DNA of 64,000 bases from an uncultured Verrucomicrobiales bacterium (GCA_943789025.1 CALSSN010000004.1:1-64000); one strand, 5' to 3'. Positions 25,549 to 35,177 are shown, counted from the first letter of the stretch. Program-made: numbers and translations. Notes: a model not told the origin generated them from the letters alone.

Positions 25549-25917
25549 TCATTCCAGAGCTTTTCCAAAATCGATCAAGGCAGCGTGCAGGTTTTCGATT
25601 TCTTCGCGACAATCCGTGAAAACCCCTTCCGCTTGCTCCAAGCTCGATTCTTTTGCCAGTTTTACCATGTGGGACGCTTTTTCAAGGGCACGCTCCGCAG
25701 CATAATTTCCCAGCAGGCCCTTCAGAGCATGGGCAGCACGATGCAGCGCCTCGCCGTCCTGCTGCTCAAGCGCGACCTCGGCTTGGGTCAGATAGCTTTC
25801 AGATTCCTCAGAAAATAGATCGATCAAGGTTTTCATGAGCTCATCGCTTTCCAGGTTGTTGCGGAATTGCTCCGAGTCGAAAACGGCTGGGTCTGGCCCC
25901 GAGGACTGTGCATTCAT
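25549..25917 (-). CDS. Histidine phosphotransfer (HPt) protein
   Basis: HPt proteins relay phosphate between receiver domains. The conserved block LHRAAHALKGLLGNYAAERA carries the phospho-accepting histidine, within a helical bundle (LMKTLIDLFSEESESYLTQAE; then KASHMVKLAKESSLEQAEG). The domain fills the whole 122-residue product. ATG 25917 (MNAQSSGPDPAVFD) is used; a longer frame to 26040 only overlaps the upstream kinase gene. It lies 22 bp downstream of the hybrid kinase on the same strand, so phosphate most likely passes from that kinase's receiver to this protein. The final output regulator is not in the window. Confidence 0.9.
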   Translation of the reverse strand: MNAQSSGPDPAVFDSEQFRNNLESDELMKTLIDLFSEESESYLTQAEVALEQQDGEALHRAAHALKGLLGNYAAERALEKASHMVKLAKESSLEQAEGVFTDCREEIENLHAALIDFGKALE

Positions 25918-25939
25918 TGCGCGTGAGGGTTGGTAGATT

Positions 25940-28174
25940 TTAACTGCAGGTTCGGGTAATCGCAGAGAGTAATTCTTTCGCCCGGACAGGCTTCGGCACA
26001 TAGGCATCCATGCCGGCTTCCAAACACTTTTCTCGGTCACCTTTCATGGCGTTCGCAGTCATTGCAATCACGGGCAGATGTTTCCCCGACTGCGCTTCCC
26101 GCTGCCGGATCAGACGGGTTGCTTCGTAACCATCCATCTCGGGCATCTGCACATCCATGAGAACTCCATCGAAAAACCCGTCCGGCGCTTTTTCCAGTGC
26201 CTCCAGAGCCTCGCGCCCATTGGTGACGATCGACGCTGTATAACCCCATTTTTTCAACATATTGACCGCGACCACTTGATTGACCTTCCCATCCTCCACG
26301 AGAAGAAAATGCAAGGGCGGGCCGGTTGGGATTTTTTCTTCAGCAGGTGCCCCCTCCGCAACCGCCTTTTCCCTGTCCACGCACAGATTGAATCGGGCAG
26401 TGAAGTGAAATGCTGTCCCCTTCCCGAGGGCGCTCTCCACCCAGATATGACCGCTCATAAGTTCCAGCAACTGCACCGAAATCGCCAGGCCAAGACCGGT
26501 GCCCCCGCGAGCCCGGGTTGTGGCTATATCAACTTGCGAAAACGGCTGAAAAATTTCCTGCTGTTGTTTCTCCGAGATTCCAATTCCGGTATCGCTTACC
26601 AGAAAATGTAAAACGACTTCTCCACCGCGCTTTTCCTCCACCCTAACCTCCAGGCTGACCACACCGGTGTCTGTGAATTTGAGGGCATTCCCGAGTAAAT
26701 TGATCAAAACCTGACGAAGCCTGGAAACATCACCCATCAGGGCATCCGGAACCTCTTGGTGAATGTCGCCTTTGAGTTCCAAGCGCTTCCCTGCCGTCTG
26801 AGGTTCGAGAAAACGCAGAATATCTGTCAGCGTTTTCCGCAACAAAAATGGCTCAGAGACTAACTCCAACTTTCCTGCTTCAACCTTGGAAAAGTCGAGA
26901 ATGTCATTGAGAATTGTCAGGAGAGACTCGGCACTTTGTTCCATCAGCACCTGATACTCCCTTTGTTGGGCGCTCAACTCGGTTTCAAGAAGAAGGTTAT
27001 TCATGCCAAGAATTCCATTCAACGGAGTCCGGATTTCATGGCTCATGTTGGCAAGAAATCTGCTTTTAACCCGACTGGCAGTCTCCGCCGCATCCCGAGC
27101 CACCTCCAGTTCCGCAGTTCGCTCTGCCACCCGAGCCTCAAGCTCTCTTTCGGAGCGAGCCCGCACAGACACATACAAGGTCGCCAAAAAAGTCAGCGTC
27201 AATCCACTTAAAAGAATAACCGCGGGATACCAACTCCTCCGACCTACCTGGTAGAGCGGCGCAGTTCGACAAACCACCTGCCAGTGACGACCGGCCACAT
27301 CCAGATCAAGTGTGATACTGAAATCACTCTCCTCAGCAGGCTGCCCTTCAGCGGTTGCTGGGTCTGAGCTGTAGATCAGTGCTCGGTCTCCAATATCTGG
27401 CTTATCATAGAATTCAATCTCCAGCTCATTGGCGCGCGCGCGATCGCAATTCCTGCGCAGTAGGTTATCGGCCTTGAATACCCCCAGAGCAAAGCCCTCG
27501 AACCGACCGTGCTTGTCATCAATTCGGCAAAAAATGAGAATCCCATTTTTTTTGTCACTCCCCTGATCCAGACTGATCGGAGCTGTGGCGACGGGTTCTC
27601 CTGTCTTTCTGGCCTGGTTCAATGCTTTCAGACGTGCCGGGTTAGAGGCGAGATCAAAACCGAGAGCTTTTTCATTTCCCGCGGCCGGTTCCACGAAATA
27701 AACCGGATAGTATTCCTCCGCGTCCCTGCGCCTGTTCTCCCCTGAAGAGCCTTGTTCGCGAAATTCAAAGGCATCATCAAGCCCTTCCTCACGGGCAGTG
27801 CGCTCGAACTCCGCCCGCGCCTCATGAGACACCCGGGGAACCCATTCAAGCGCCTCGATCATTTTGTTTCGCTGCAGGAGAGGCCTGCAATAAGTCGAAA
27901 ACTCCTCACGAGTCACCTCTGAAGACGCTTCATAAAATGCAGCAATAGAATGGAGGTTAAAAATCGCTTCATCGATATCTTGGGAGACCTTGCCCGCGAG
28001 TTCTTCTGCCTCACTTCGAAATTCCATTTCAAGGCGCCGAGTCTCAAGATTCGTCATCGCCCGCCACACCAGGATCGTGGCGAAAATCCCTACCAACGCC
28101 ACAATAACGCCAACCAATGCCAAGTGGCCGAGAACACGCCTCGGAAAAAAAGCAGGGGTCGAAGAAGATGTCAT
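25940..28174 (-). CDS. CHASE-domain hybrid sensor histidine kinase
   Basis: Architecture in order: transmembrane helix (about 17-40), extracytoplasmic CHASE domain (about 70-300, with [18 protein letters not shown] and [21 protein letters not shown]), second helix (about 315-336), short coiled coil, HisKA with His379 in [12 protein letters not shown], HATPase (N box [11 protein letters not shown] boxes SDTGIGI and GGTGLGL), and a receiver with phospho-acceptor Asp674 in [11 protein letters not shown]. The acidic pocket begins [10 protein letters not shown], where the usual Asn/Asp position is Gly. CHASE domains bind small extracellular ligands such as cytokinin-like adenines or peptides; the ligand here is unknown. 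It is transcribed with the HPt gene. Confidence 0.94.
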   Translation of the reverse strand: MTSSSTPAFFPRRVLGHLALVGVIVALVGIFATILVWRAMTNLETRRLEMEFRSEAEELAGKVSQDIDEAIFNLHSIAAFYEASSEVTREEFSTYCRPLLQRNKMIEALEWVPRVSHEARAEFERTAREEGLDDAFEFREQGSSGENRRRDAEEYYPVYFVEPAAGNEKALGFDLASNPARLKALNQARKTGEPVATAPISLDQGSDKKNGILIFCRIDDKHGRFEGFALGVFKADNLLRRNCDRARANELEIEFYDKPDIGDRALIYSSDPATAEGQPAEESDFSITLDLDVAGRHWQVVCRTAPLYQVGRRSWYPAVILLSGLTLTFLATLYVSVRARSERELEARVAERTAELEVARDAAETASRVKSRFLANMSHEIRTPLNGILGMNNLLLETELSAQQREYQVLMEQSAESLLTILNDILDFSKVEAGKLELVSEPFLLRKTLTDILRFLEPQTAGKRLELKGDIHQEVPDALMGDVSRLRQVLINLLGNALKFTDTGVVSLEVRVEEKRGGEVVLHFLVSDTGIGISEKQQQEIFQPFSQVDIATTRARGGTGLGLAISVQLLELMSGHIWVESALGKGTAFHFTARFNLCVDREKAVAEGAPAEEKIPTGPPLHFLLVEDGKVNQVVAVNMLKKWGYTASIVTNGREALEALEKAPDGFFDGVLMDVQMPEMDGYEATRLIRQREAQSGKHLPVIAMTANAMKGDREKCLEAGMDAYVPKPVRAKELLSAITRTCS

Positions 28175-28263
28175 CTTGCCGAAAAGGAAGGAATTCGAAA
28201 TATTGCGCGCTCTTGCGCCACTTATCTTATGTCACTTTTGTGGCTTGTCCGACAGCATTCCGG

Positions 28264-28298
28264 ATAATAAAAAACCGCCTCCGTTTCCGGAGGCGGTT
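28264..28298 (-). terminator. Intrinsic terminator of the HU gene
   Basis: On the minus strand, 24 bp after the HU stop, AACCGCCTCCG pairs with CGGAGGCGGTT around a 4-base loop and is followed by TTTTTTATTAT. This is a textbook Rho-independent terminator. Confidence 0.9.
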
Positions 28299-28321
28299 CG
28301 TAGCTTTGTCGAAGTTCTTTT

Positions 28322-28591
28322 TTACAGACTCTTCTTTACCGTTGTGGAAGGTGAAAACTTCACCGACTTGGATGCGGCAATTCTAATTTTCTCACCGGTC
28401 TGAGGATTCCGACCATCGCGTGCTGCCCGCTTGCTGATCTTGAATGTTCCAAATCCAATGATCTGGACAGTCTCGTCTTTTTTGACGCCGGAGATGATCG
28501 ACTCAGTCACCGCTTCGAGAGCGGCAACTGCGTCAGCTTTTGTGGTGCCAAGCTTACCTTGGATCGATTCAATAAGTTCTGCCTTGTTCAT
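28322..28591 (-). CDS. HU family DNA-binding protein
   Basis: HU/IHF proteins are small dimeric nucleoid proteins that bend DNA. From ATG 28591 the product is 89 residues: MNKAELIESIQGKLGTTKAD, VTESIISGVKKDETVQIIGFGTF, and the DNA-binding arm GRNPQTGEKIRIAASKSVKFS. This is the normal HU length and ending. A longer frame to 28675 adds a leader absent from the family. The upstream region on the minus strand has TTGACG followed by AAGATA about 19 bp later, a weak candidate promoter. It is divergent from the gamma-carbonic anhydrase-like gene and has its own terminator. Confidence 0.95.
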   Translation of the reverse strand: MNKAELIESIQGKLGTTKADAVAALEAVTESIISGVKKDETVQIIGFGTFKISKRAARDGRNPQTGEKIRIAASKSVKFSPSTTVKKSL

Positions 28592-28734
28592 GTTTTTCTT
28601 GGTTCTTTGTGCCCCTACCCAAATAACTCGAGGAGGTGTTTGCTTATCTTCCCTCTCTTTCCCGCTTTTCGTCAACCCCTTTTGTCATCTAGGTTTACTT
28701 ATGCTCAATCTCCTGATTTCTCATTTTCACAACC

Positions 28735-29271
28735 ATGAAAGAACTTTCCCATCTCTCTCTGCAGCCTAAGATCCACCCCACCGCCTTCATTGCACCGAGT
28801 GCCGAGGTGATGGGCGACGTCACCTTAGGCGCTCGCTCAAGCGTTTTTTATCAGGCAGTGCTCCGGGGCGATATCAACGCGATTCGGATCGGAGAAGAGA
28901 CCAATCTCCAGGACGGCGTCATCGTCCACCTTTCAAGCGATCTCCCCACTGTCGTCGGCAACCGGGTCACCTGCGGGCACCGCGCACTTCTCCATGCGTG
29001 TACTATTGAGGATGAATGCCTTATAGGAATGTCTTCGACCATCATGGACGGCGTCTATATCGGGCGACAAAGTGTCGTCGCCGCCGGTGCCGTCTTGCTT
29101 GCGGGAACCGTGATTCCAGACGGGTCACTCATCGCTGGGTGTCCGGCGGTGGTGAAGAGAACGCTCTCGCAGAAAGAACGAGATCGTCTCGCGGGCTGGG
29201 CCGTAAAATACCTCAAGGTAGCCGAAGCCCACCGCGCAAAACTAGCTGCTGCCAAAGCCAGCCACAGCTAG
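28735..29271 (+). CDS. Gamma-carbonic anhydrase family protein (left-handed beta-helix)
   Basis: The protein is a hexapeptide-repeat left-handed beta-helix (IHPTAFIAPSAEVMGDVTLG, SSVFYQAVLRGDINAIRIGE, NLQDGVIVHLS). The metal ligands expected in this fold are visible: His in the HLSSD stretch and the two histidines in VTCGHRALLHACTIED. The domain is complete (178 residues) with a C-terminal helix. Relatives (YrdA/PaaY/CaiE-like) bind zinc or iron; many lack measured carbonic anhydrase activity, so the reaction is uncertain. The bifunctional-nuclease gene follows about 39 bp later on the same strand. Confidence 0.9.
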   Translation: MKELSHLSLQPKIHPTAFIAPSAEVMGDVTLGARSSVFYQAVLRGDINAIRIGEETNLQDGVIVHLSSDLPTVVGNRVTCGHRALLHACTIEDECLIGMSSTIMDGVYIGRQSVVAAGAVLLAGTVIPDGSLIAGCPAVVKRTLSQKERDRLAGWAVKYLKVAEAHRAKLAAAKASHS

Positions 29272-29309
29272 AAAACCTTACTCGCCTGTGATAACATTCC
29301 TCCCTAGCT

Positions 29310-29786
29310 ATGGAAGCCGGCCTCTTAGAAATTTATGTCAAAGCGGTGATTCCGACCAGCGGTGGCTCAGCGGTATTCATCGGCAATGAGGAAAAAGTCT
29401 TCGTCATCTATGTCGATCAAACGGTCGGATCTGCTATCACGATGTTCCAGAAAGGCCTTGTCAAAGAACGGCCACAGACCCACGACCTTCTCGCCAATAT
29501 CCTTCTTGCGCTCGGGGCAAAAGTGGAACGCGTCATCATCAATGACCTGAAAGAACGCGTCTACTTTGCGAGGCTGATCATTGTGGCAGAGAACGAAATT
29601 TCAGAACGCAAGATTCTTGAGATCGATGCAAGGCCAAGTGATTCCATCGCCGTCGCCACCCAACAGGACGCGCCAATCTTCATCAGTCATAAAGTATGGG
29701 AACAGGTAGAGGACATGTCCGAGGTGCTTCGCCGAATTGAGGAAGGAAGTGATCCGGCGCCGGAGGAGCCCATGGAAGGTCATTAA
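29310..29786 (+). CDS. Bifunctional nuclease (BFN, DUF151) family protein
   Basis: DUF151/BFN proteins are small nucleases with reported RNase and DNase activity. Family blocks present are GGSAVFIGNEEKVFVIYVDQ, GSAITMFQKGLVKERPQTHDL, the VERVIINDLKERVYFARLII strand pair and ILEIDARPSDSIAVATQ with its conserved Asp-Ala-Arg-Pro-Ser-Asp motif. An UVR-type helix may follow at the acidic C-terminus. The 158-residue length is typical and the frame is clean. It shares direction and close spacing with the carbonic anhydrase-like gene. Confidence 0.93.
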   Translation: MEAGLLEIYVKAVIPTSGGSAVFIGNEEKVFVIYVDQTVGSAITMFQKGLVKERPQTHDLLANILLALGAKVERVIINDLKERVYFARLIIVAENEISERKILEIDARPSDSIAVATQQDAPIFISHKVWEQVEDMSEVLRRIEEGSDPAPEEPMEGH

Positions 29787-29928
29787 GGGGGGTCTGATTA
29801 AAGGCAGTGCCCGTCATTGTTGTCCGCATTCTGTGTGGCACGGCGCGAGGCGGAAGTGGATGAACATCCACGACCAACGAGCAACATAGCCACGCTGGAT
29901 GCGGGCAACAACCCGAAGAGCTTTTTTG
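29787..29928 (+). repeat. Interspersed repeat, copy B
   Basis: Starts directly at the bifunctional-nuclease stop. Its 97-bp core (29809-29905) aligns over almost its whole length with copy A at 1112-1209. It carries a perfect dyad at 29856-29871: GTGGATG, AA, CATCCAC. It is followed by AGAGCTTTTTT. It sits between the convergent ends of the nuclease gene and pabB. Confidence 0.78.
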
Positions 29929-30017
29929 CGAGCCCAGAGCGCAGCGATGCTTGCCTTTCATCCAATTCCATTCCAAGTGGCGAGTGGAGCAAATGATCAG
30001 ACCTTCCTTATGACAGA

Positions 30018-31361
30018 CTACGAACGTAGTCCCCGAGCTGCCGCCCGAAAAAAGCCCGCCGCCTTATGCAAGGTCTCTTCATATTCCGCCTGCGGCGAGG
30101 AATCCGCTACAATCCCGGCACCGACATGAAGCCGGATGTTTCCGTCTTTTATCTCAGCAGTTCGGATTGCGATGCTGAATTGGCTTTCTCCATTGCGACC
30201 GAGGTATCCGATCGCACCGGTATAGAGCCCCCGCGGGTGAGGTTCCAACTCGGAAATGATTTCAAGGGCGCGCCGCTTCGGTGCCCCTGAGATCGAACCA
30301 CCCGGTGAACAGAGACGCAGCGCCTCAAGATGGTCAATCTCGCTGCGCAGCCATCCACTCACTGTCGATACACGGTGGTAGACCTGCTCAAACTGCTCGA
30401 GCTTCAAAAACTCCTCAGTCCGCACTGTCCCGAACTCACAGATTCTCCCGAGGTCATTCCGCTCGAGATCAGTGATCATCACCAATTCCGCAATTTCCTT
30501 TGGCGAGGTCAAAAGATCGTAAGCCGACTTCTGGTCGAGATCCGGATCCCTGAACCGAGGGCGGGTTCCCTTGATCGGCCGCGTGGTGATGCTGCGACCG
30601 CTCATCTTTAAAAAACACTCCGGAGATGCGGAAAGAATCCTTCTGTCACCCAGCTCAAGATACCCACCATAAGGAACCGGCGAAACCTCTCGAAGAACAG
30701 AATAAAAAGTAAACGGATCCTCTTTCTCGTGCCAGGGAGCAGTGCAAAGGCGTGCGATGTTCACCTGATAGATGTCTCCGGAACGGATGTATTCCTTTGC
30801 CCGCAGCACCCCCTGAATAAATTCTTCCCGCCCGGCGCCTTCGACAAAATCGACGGCCACCGGAGCTTTGGGAATCGCCTCGAACAAATCAAGACGATCG
30901 GAAATCTCTCCAATCTCCCACCAAATTCCTTCTCCATGATCAAAAACAAGGAGGTCATGGTAAAGGCCGAAGGTATAATTCCCGTCAAAGTCGACATAGC
31001 CGATCAAACCACCGACCGGGATCGGAAGATCAACGGCCTCCTCCTGCATAGCCAGAAGCTCCCGGAGCAATGCTCTATGGGCATCATCCTCAAGACTGCC
31101 GGTAACCACCTTCTCCGGTGCTGCAGCAACCAGAGAAAAAACCCCTCCCGGGGTCGGAGCCGACGAGGAATCAAGAAAAACAAGGTTTCCAAGATGCCGT
31201 AACCCCATGGCAACTTCCTGCGGCGTAGCGATGAGATCGACTCTCCGCGCCTTGCCTCTATGTGTTGTAATAGCCACTGTGCTCGTGTTGACAGGATTCC
31301 CCCCGATCCTTAGGTTCTGCAACCAAGTTCGTGGCCAGCCAAGTCCAGACATCTGCTCCAC
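30018..31361 (-). CDS. pabB: Aminodeoxychorismate synthase component I
   Basis: PabB aminates chorismate to 4-amino-4-deoxychorismate for folate synthesis. The chorismate-binding fold is complete: SGDIYQVNIARLC, ILSASPECFLKM, RPIKGTRPR, ITDLERNDLGRICE, YHRVSTVSGWL, CSPGGSISGAPKRRALEII, RGLYTGAIGYL and GAGIVADSSPQAEYEET. The lysine in PIKGT marks PabB; anthranilate synthase (TrpE) normally has alanine there. No glutaminase domain is fused, so a separate PabA would be needed; aroC in this window makes the substrate. Start is uncertain: ATG 31361 overlaps the divergent gene's start by about 31 bp, while GTG 31277 avoids this and begins near the conserved domain. Confidence 0.92.
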   Translation of the reverse strand: MEQMSGLGWPRTWLQNLRIGGNPVNTSTVAITTHRGKARRVDLIATPQEVAMGLRHLGNLVFLDSSSAPTPGGVFSLVAAAPEKVVTGSLEDDAHRALLRELLAMQEEAVDLPIPVGGLIGYVDFDGNYTFGLYHDLLVFDHGEGIWWEIGEISDRLDLFEAIPKAPVAVDFVEGAGREEFIQGVLRAKEYIRSGDIYQVNIARLCTAPWHEKEDPFTFYSVLREVSPVPYGGYLELGDRRILSASPECFLKMSGRSITTRPIKGTRPRFRDPDLDQKSAYDLLTSPKEIAELVMITDLERNDLGRICEFGTVRTEEFLKLEQFEQVYHRVSTVSGWLRSEIDHLEALRLCSPGGSISGAPKRRALEIISELEPHPRGLYTGAIGYLGRNGESQFSIAIRTAEIKDGNIRLHVGAGIVADSSPQAEYEETLHKAAGFFRAAARGLRS

Positions 31362-32455
31362 CCGACCCGGGGTCGGGCACCACTTTCCGGGTTGCCACTT
31401 TGGTCGTCATGACCATCGGGCTCCTTGAAGTTATCGCTGTGATCTGGGGGCTGGCAAACAAAAGACGCAACGTGAGAGCTGCCTCGCCGATCACGCTTGT
31501 GGTGACAACGAAAGATGGTCACGGCGGCTACCGCGTGCCTCTTCCCACCACGATACCCGATGGGACTACGGCGCATTCTCTCAGCACTTCCGTGCAAGGT
31601 CGACCCACCCAGCACGAAAGAACCATCCCCGGGGTTCCATACCAGAAACCAGAGAGCACCGGATCAGGAAGAGGACTCCTCCTCCCGGAAACCCAACAGA
31701 TCCATGACCCGATCATTCTTGAATCCATCGCCGACGGCATTCGGCTTCGAAACGAAGGCGATGCCCAAGGGGCTCTGGCGAGGTTCCGCAGCGCTGCCGA
31801 TATCCTGAACACTGACCATCCGGTTCTTCTTTCTGAGCTCGGACGGACCTATGAAATCATGGGGCTTCAGAAAAAAGCGGCTGCTTGCTGGGAGCAAATC
31901 TATCGGATGGGAGAGTCGGGAGCTGGAGACTATTACGTGATTGCCGATGTGCGGCTGCGAGGACTCGACCCTGGAACAGACGTAGGCTCTGAATCTCTTC
32001 GTCTTCAGTTCGAAGGAATTTCGCAGGAGGTAACACCAGAACTGGCTGGCAGCGATCAGAACGACAGCGGTGAATCAATTCTCCTCAGGATCCCAATCTC
32101 ACGCAATGGTGAAACTCCAATCGCCACTTCTGAAGTCAGTGTTTACGTCTATTTCTACGATCAGGTGAATGGCGAGCGAATCGAACAGAGCACTGCCGAC
32201 CCACCGAGGTCGTCGTGGCGCACGCTCCCGGTGGACTGGAAATCGCTGGACCCAGAAATTTTCGAAATCACTTACCATCACCCTACTCTCAGCCCAGAGG
32301 AAACACGCGAACTCGGAAAACGATCCTACTACGGTTATGTTCTCAAACTCTACTACCAGAACCGACTCCAGGACATGGTTGCAAAACCACGACTTCTGCT
32401 CGACTACGCTCCTGCAACTACCTTGCCACAGATCAGCGATATTCTTTTCCGTTAG
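31331..32455 (+). CDS. Single-pass membrane protein with TPR-like region
   Basis: This 374-residue protein has one strong transmembrane helix near the N-terminus (VATLVVMTIGLLEVIAVIWGL). A proline/threonine-rich linker follows, then a helical TPR-like pair (IADGIRLRNEGDAQGALARF, LLSELGRTYEIMGLQKKAAACW), and a C-terminal beta domain (LLRIPISRNGETPIATSEVSVYVYFYDQ; EIFEITYHHPTLSPEETREL). GTG 31331 is the first possible start; ATG 31409 lies inside the helix and would shorten it. No enzyme motif was recognised. It precedes the pseudokinase-FGE gene by about 70 bp and the next exported protein on the same strand, suggesting one transcription unit. Confidence 0.75.
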   Translation: MASQVQTSAPPDPGSGTTFRVATLVVMTIGLLEVIAVIWGLANKRRNVRAASPITLVVTTKDGHGGYRVPLPTTIPDGTTAHSLSTSVQGRPTQHERTIPGVPYQKPESTGSGRGLLLPETQQIHDPIILESIADGIRLRNEGDAQGALARFRSAADILNTDHPVLLSELGRTYEIMGLQKKAAACWEQIYRMGESGAGDYYVIADVRLRGLDPGTDVGSESLRLQFEGISQEVTPELAGSDQNDSGESILLRIPISRNGETPIATSEVSVYVYFYDQVNGERIEQSTADPPRSSWRTLPVDWKSLDPEIFEITYHHPTLSPEETRELGKRSYYGYVLKLYYQNRLQDMVAKPRLLLDYAPATTLPQISDILFR

Positions 32456-32527
32456 CACCGAATCAGATCTGATTCTGGATTTTGGTTGTGGCGACTCTGC
32501 TGATTTTCCTGTCTTTTTTCCTGTCCC

Positions 32528-34165
32528 ATGAAACAAACCGAGGTCGCTTTTTTTCCCCAGACTGTGGAAGAAGCTGATGACAGCCTGAAGCTCCCAGTAG
32601 GGGTTCCTCCGGTTTTAGGGGATTACCGTCTCGTGAGATTTATCAAAGAGTCGCCATCCATGATCATGTACCAGGCGGTTCAGCAGTCGGTCGACCGGTC
32701 GGTCGTCCTGCAGCTTCTCAAACCCGAAGCCTGTGAGGATTTGAAGCTGCGAGATGACTTTAAAAAACTTGCCCGGGCAAAAGCCAGCCTCATCCACCCG
32801 AACGTAGCGCCGGTTTACGAGCTCCTCAAAAGTGGCAACATATTTTTCTACACTGGTGCCCTCCTGCCAGGTCGAAACCTCGACCAACTCGCCAAAGCAG
32901 GGCGCGAATTGAGCACCGAACAAGTGCTCCAGATCATGATCACTGTCGGAGATTCGATGGTCGCTATCAAATCACTCTCTATCGCGCACCGCCCACTCAA
33001 AGGTACCGACATTCACCTGGATGAAAAAGACCAGGCTCACATGGCAAATCTTGCGCTTCCGGATGGGGCGCCAAATGCCTCACGAAACGAAGGCATTGGA
33101 CTCCGCAAATTCATTCGCAGTCTCCAGGGGGTTGCTCCCAAAGGCATTGCCAGCGATCTGATAGCATCTCTTATCGAGCTTGCCGACCAGCGCGCGCTCA
33201 ATTGGAATGATCTGCTCTCGAAGACCCGCATGGCGGGAAAACGCTATAATATCGGGCAAGCCAACCGCCTGACCCATGCGAAAGGACTGGCCACTTCATT
33301 TCTTCGCAAGAAACACCGGAAGCGAAGATTCACCGCTGTCACTCTCGTTCTCGGAGCATTTGTCGCGCTGATTGCTTTCACCATCGCTCTTCCTGAAAAA
33401 ACTGGCAGCAAGGCGCGTATTTTTGACGCCATGGTTTCCATCAGGGCAGGCACTGTGACGATCGATGGTGATACCCACCATCTGGATTCTTTCTGGCTCG
33501 ACGCCCATGAAGTCACTATCGGACAATACGCCCGCTTCCTTGATGAGGTTGGCGTCGGCCTGACGCCCTACGACCACACCGACCAGCCTGCCGCAAAGAC
33601 AAGCCATACCCCGAAGGACTGGGAGATCCTTCTAGCCAAGGCAAAAAAGGGAGCCCTTTACAGAGACCAGCCCATTGATCTTAACTGCCCTGTTTTTTTG
33701 GTCGATTGGTGGGACGCCTATGCTTATGCCTCCTGGCGTGGACGAAGGCTCCCGTCCTCGATGGAGTGGATAAAAGCGGGAAGAGGAGAAAAAGAAAACC
33801 TCTACCCATGGGGTGATACGCCTCCCACCGGACAAGCGAATTTGGGAAGTGATTATCGGCCGGATGCACAAGGTGGAGAAAACGACGGCTTTAATTACTG
33901 GGCACCTGTCGATGACCTCCCCAGAGATATCAGCGACTTTGGCGCGTTTGGTATGGCTGGAAATGTCGAAGAATGGACCGGCACCTGGGTCAATCATCCT
34001 GATTATCCGGATCAAACGACACCCGTTGTCTGCGGAGCCAGTTTTACCAGTGCTCCAACTCGAGACCTTTCACAGATTAAACGAGCAGACTCGCCAGAGG
34101 AAACTCTTCTGATCAGGGGTTTTCGCACCGCATCCTCTTTCCCGCCTTCGCCGAGTGACGAATGA
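32528..34165 (+). CDS. Pseudokinase / transmembrane / FGE-sulfatase-domain fusion
   Basis: Residues about 30-230 follow a Ser/Thr protein kinase fold (YRLVRFIKESPSMIMYQA; then SVVLQLLKPEA; SIAHRPLKGTDIHL; MANLALPDG) but key residues are replaced: the VAIK lysine position is Gln62, the HRD aspartate is Pro156, the catalytic-loop Asn is Asp161, and the DFG motif is absent. It is probably catalytically dead. A transmembrane helix lies at about 268-288. Residues about 300-540 are a formylglycine-generating-enzyme/SUMF1-type domain (FWLDAHEVTIGQYARFLDE, WRGRRLPSSMEWIKA, FGMAGNVEEWTGTW, LIRGFRTA). Many members of this domain class bind ligands or modify partners rather than sulfatases. It lies between two membrane or secreted proteins of unknown function. 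The frame is intact. Confidence 0.85.
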   Translation: MKQTEVAFFPQTVEEADDSLKLPVGVPPVLGDYRLVRFIKESPSMIMYQAVQQSVDRSVVLQLLKPEACEDLKLRDDFKKLARAKASLIHPNVAPVYELLKSGNIFFYTGALLPGRNLDQLAKAGRELSTEQVLQIMITVGDSMVAIKSLSIAHRPLKGTDIHLDEKDQAHMANLALPDGAPNASRNEGIGLRKFIRSLQGVAPKGIASDLIASLIELADQRALNWNDLLSKTRMAGKRYNIGQANRLTHAKGLATSFLRKKHRKRRFTAVTLVLGAFVALIAFTIALPEKTGSKARIFDAMVSIRAGTVTIDGDTHHLDSFWLDAHEVTIGQYARFLDEVGVGLTPYDHTDQPAAKTSHTPKDWEILLAKAKKGALYRDQPIDLNCPVFLVDWWDAYAYASWRGRRLPSSMEWIKAGRGEKENLYPWGDTPPTGQANLGSDYRPDAQGGENDGFNYWAPVDDLPRDISDFGAFGMAGNVEEWTGTWVNHPDYPDQTTPVVCGASFTSAPTRDLSQIKRADSPEETLLIRGFRTASSFPPSPSDE

Positions 34166-34223
34166 CCGTTTATCCAGCCGCTGCACGATCTTCTTTGCTC
34201 CTCTCAGATAAGCCTACTATTCT

Positions 34224-35139
34224 ATGGCACCGATGACTCTCTCCAGGATCAGGATTTTTCTCGCTGTTTTCCTCTTTTTGATCGCGGGTACCATGGGCGG
34301 GGGCACAAATTATTGTCGGACTGGAAGTCGACCAGCAACTCTACGTCATGGGTGAGAGTGTTGCCGTGGAGGTGACTGTTTTTAACCGCGCTGGGCGGGA
34401 CATTATCCTGGACGGCCCGGGCGATCAGTCGTGGCTGGCCATCAACCTGACCAACCCAGCAGGACAACTCATTTCAAAGGTAAAGTCAAAGAAAAGGGAG
34501 AAGGCTGTCATTGTCCGTGCGGGAGAGGCACTGAAGCGTAAAATTCGCGTCAACGATTACGTCGAGTTCGATGACTACGGCAACTACGGGCTTACGGCGA
34601 GTGTCTATTTTCCGGAAAAGCGCTCGTTCTTCGCCTCCAAGAGACTGCGTATCAGCATCACCGACGGGCAGGTTTTCTGGGAACAGGTGGTGGGCGTTCC
34701 TCAAGGGACCCCAGGCGCAGGAAGCTACCGTAAATATCAGCTGATGACCTACAACTCTACCGAACGTACCGAGCTCTACGCCCGGATTCGTGACGACACG
34801 GGTAATTTTGACTATGGAACATTCTCTCTGGGAACCATCATTCTCTACCGCGATCCACAAGTCACAGTGGATGGCGAAAACAAACTCCACGCTCTCTACA
34901 TGGCAGCGCCACGAACCTACCGTCACGTCATCATCGACACCGCAGGAAAAATAATTTCTCAAAAAATCTACGAAGAAGACGGCTCCAATCGACCGCGCAT
35001 GCTTGTCTCGCAGCTTGGTGGGGTCAATATCCGTGGGGGCTTTCTCAAGGATTCGACCACGACGCCATTACAGCCCGAAGGCGAGCAAAAAAAGCAGTTG
35101 ATCAGAAACATTTCAGAACGGCGCATCCCCGGCCAGTAA
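34224..35139 (+). pseudogene. Exported beta-domain protein, frameshifted in signal-peptide region
   Basis: From ATG 34224 the product begins with a signal peptide (RIRIFLAVFLFLIAGTMGG). The frame breaks in the G-rich stretch near 34294-34303; in the next frame the text continues smoothly (AQIIVGLEVDQQLYVMGESVAVEV) and runs 263 residues to the stop. The body has beta-sandwich features (VEVTVFNRAGRDIILDGPG; SVYFPEKRSFFASKRLRISI) and a later part with RTYRHVIIDTAGKIISQKIYE. No family was recognised. A single base in a run of Gs would restore a normal exported protein, so a sequence error is likely. It follows the pseudokinase-FGE gene on the same strand by about 60 bp. Confidence 0.72.
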
Positions 35140-35177
35140 GAAGGTAACGCCTGCCGCAAAAACCATCACCCAAGATG

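Noticed and set aside
29787-30009. Possible terminal inverted repeats for repeat copy B (GGTCTGATT at 29792 and GATCAGACC near 29995), which would make it a MITE of about 220 bp
   Set aside because: The match is imperfect and the outer arm is missing from copies A and C, so the ends cannot be defined from this window.
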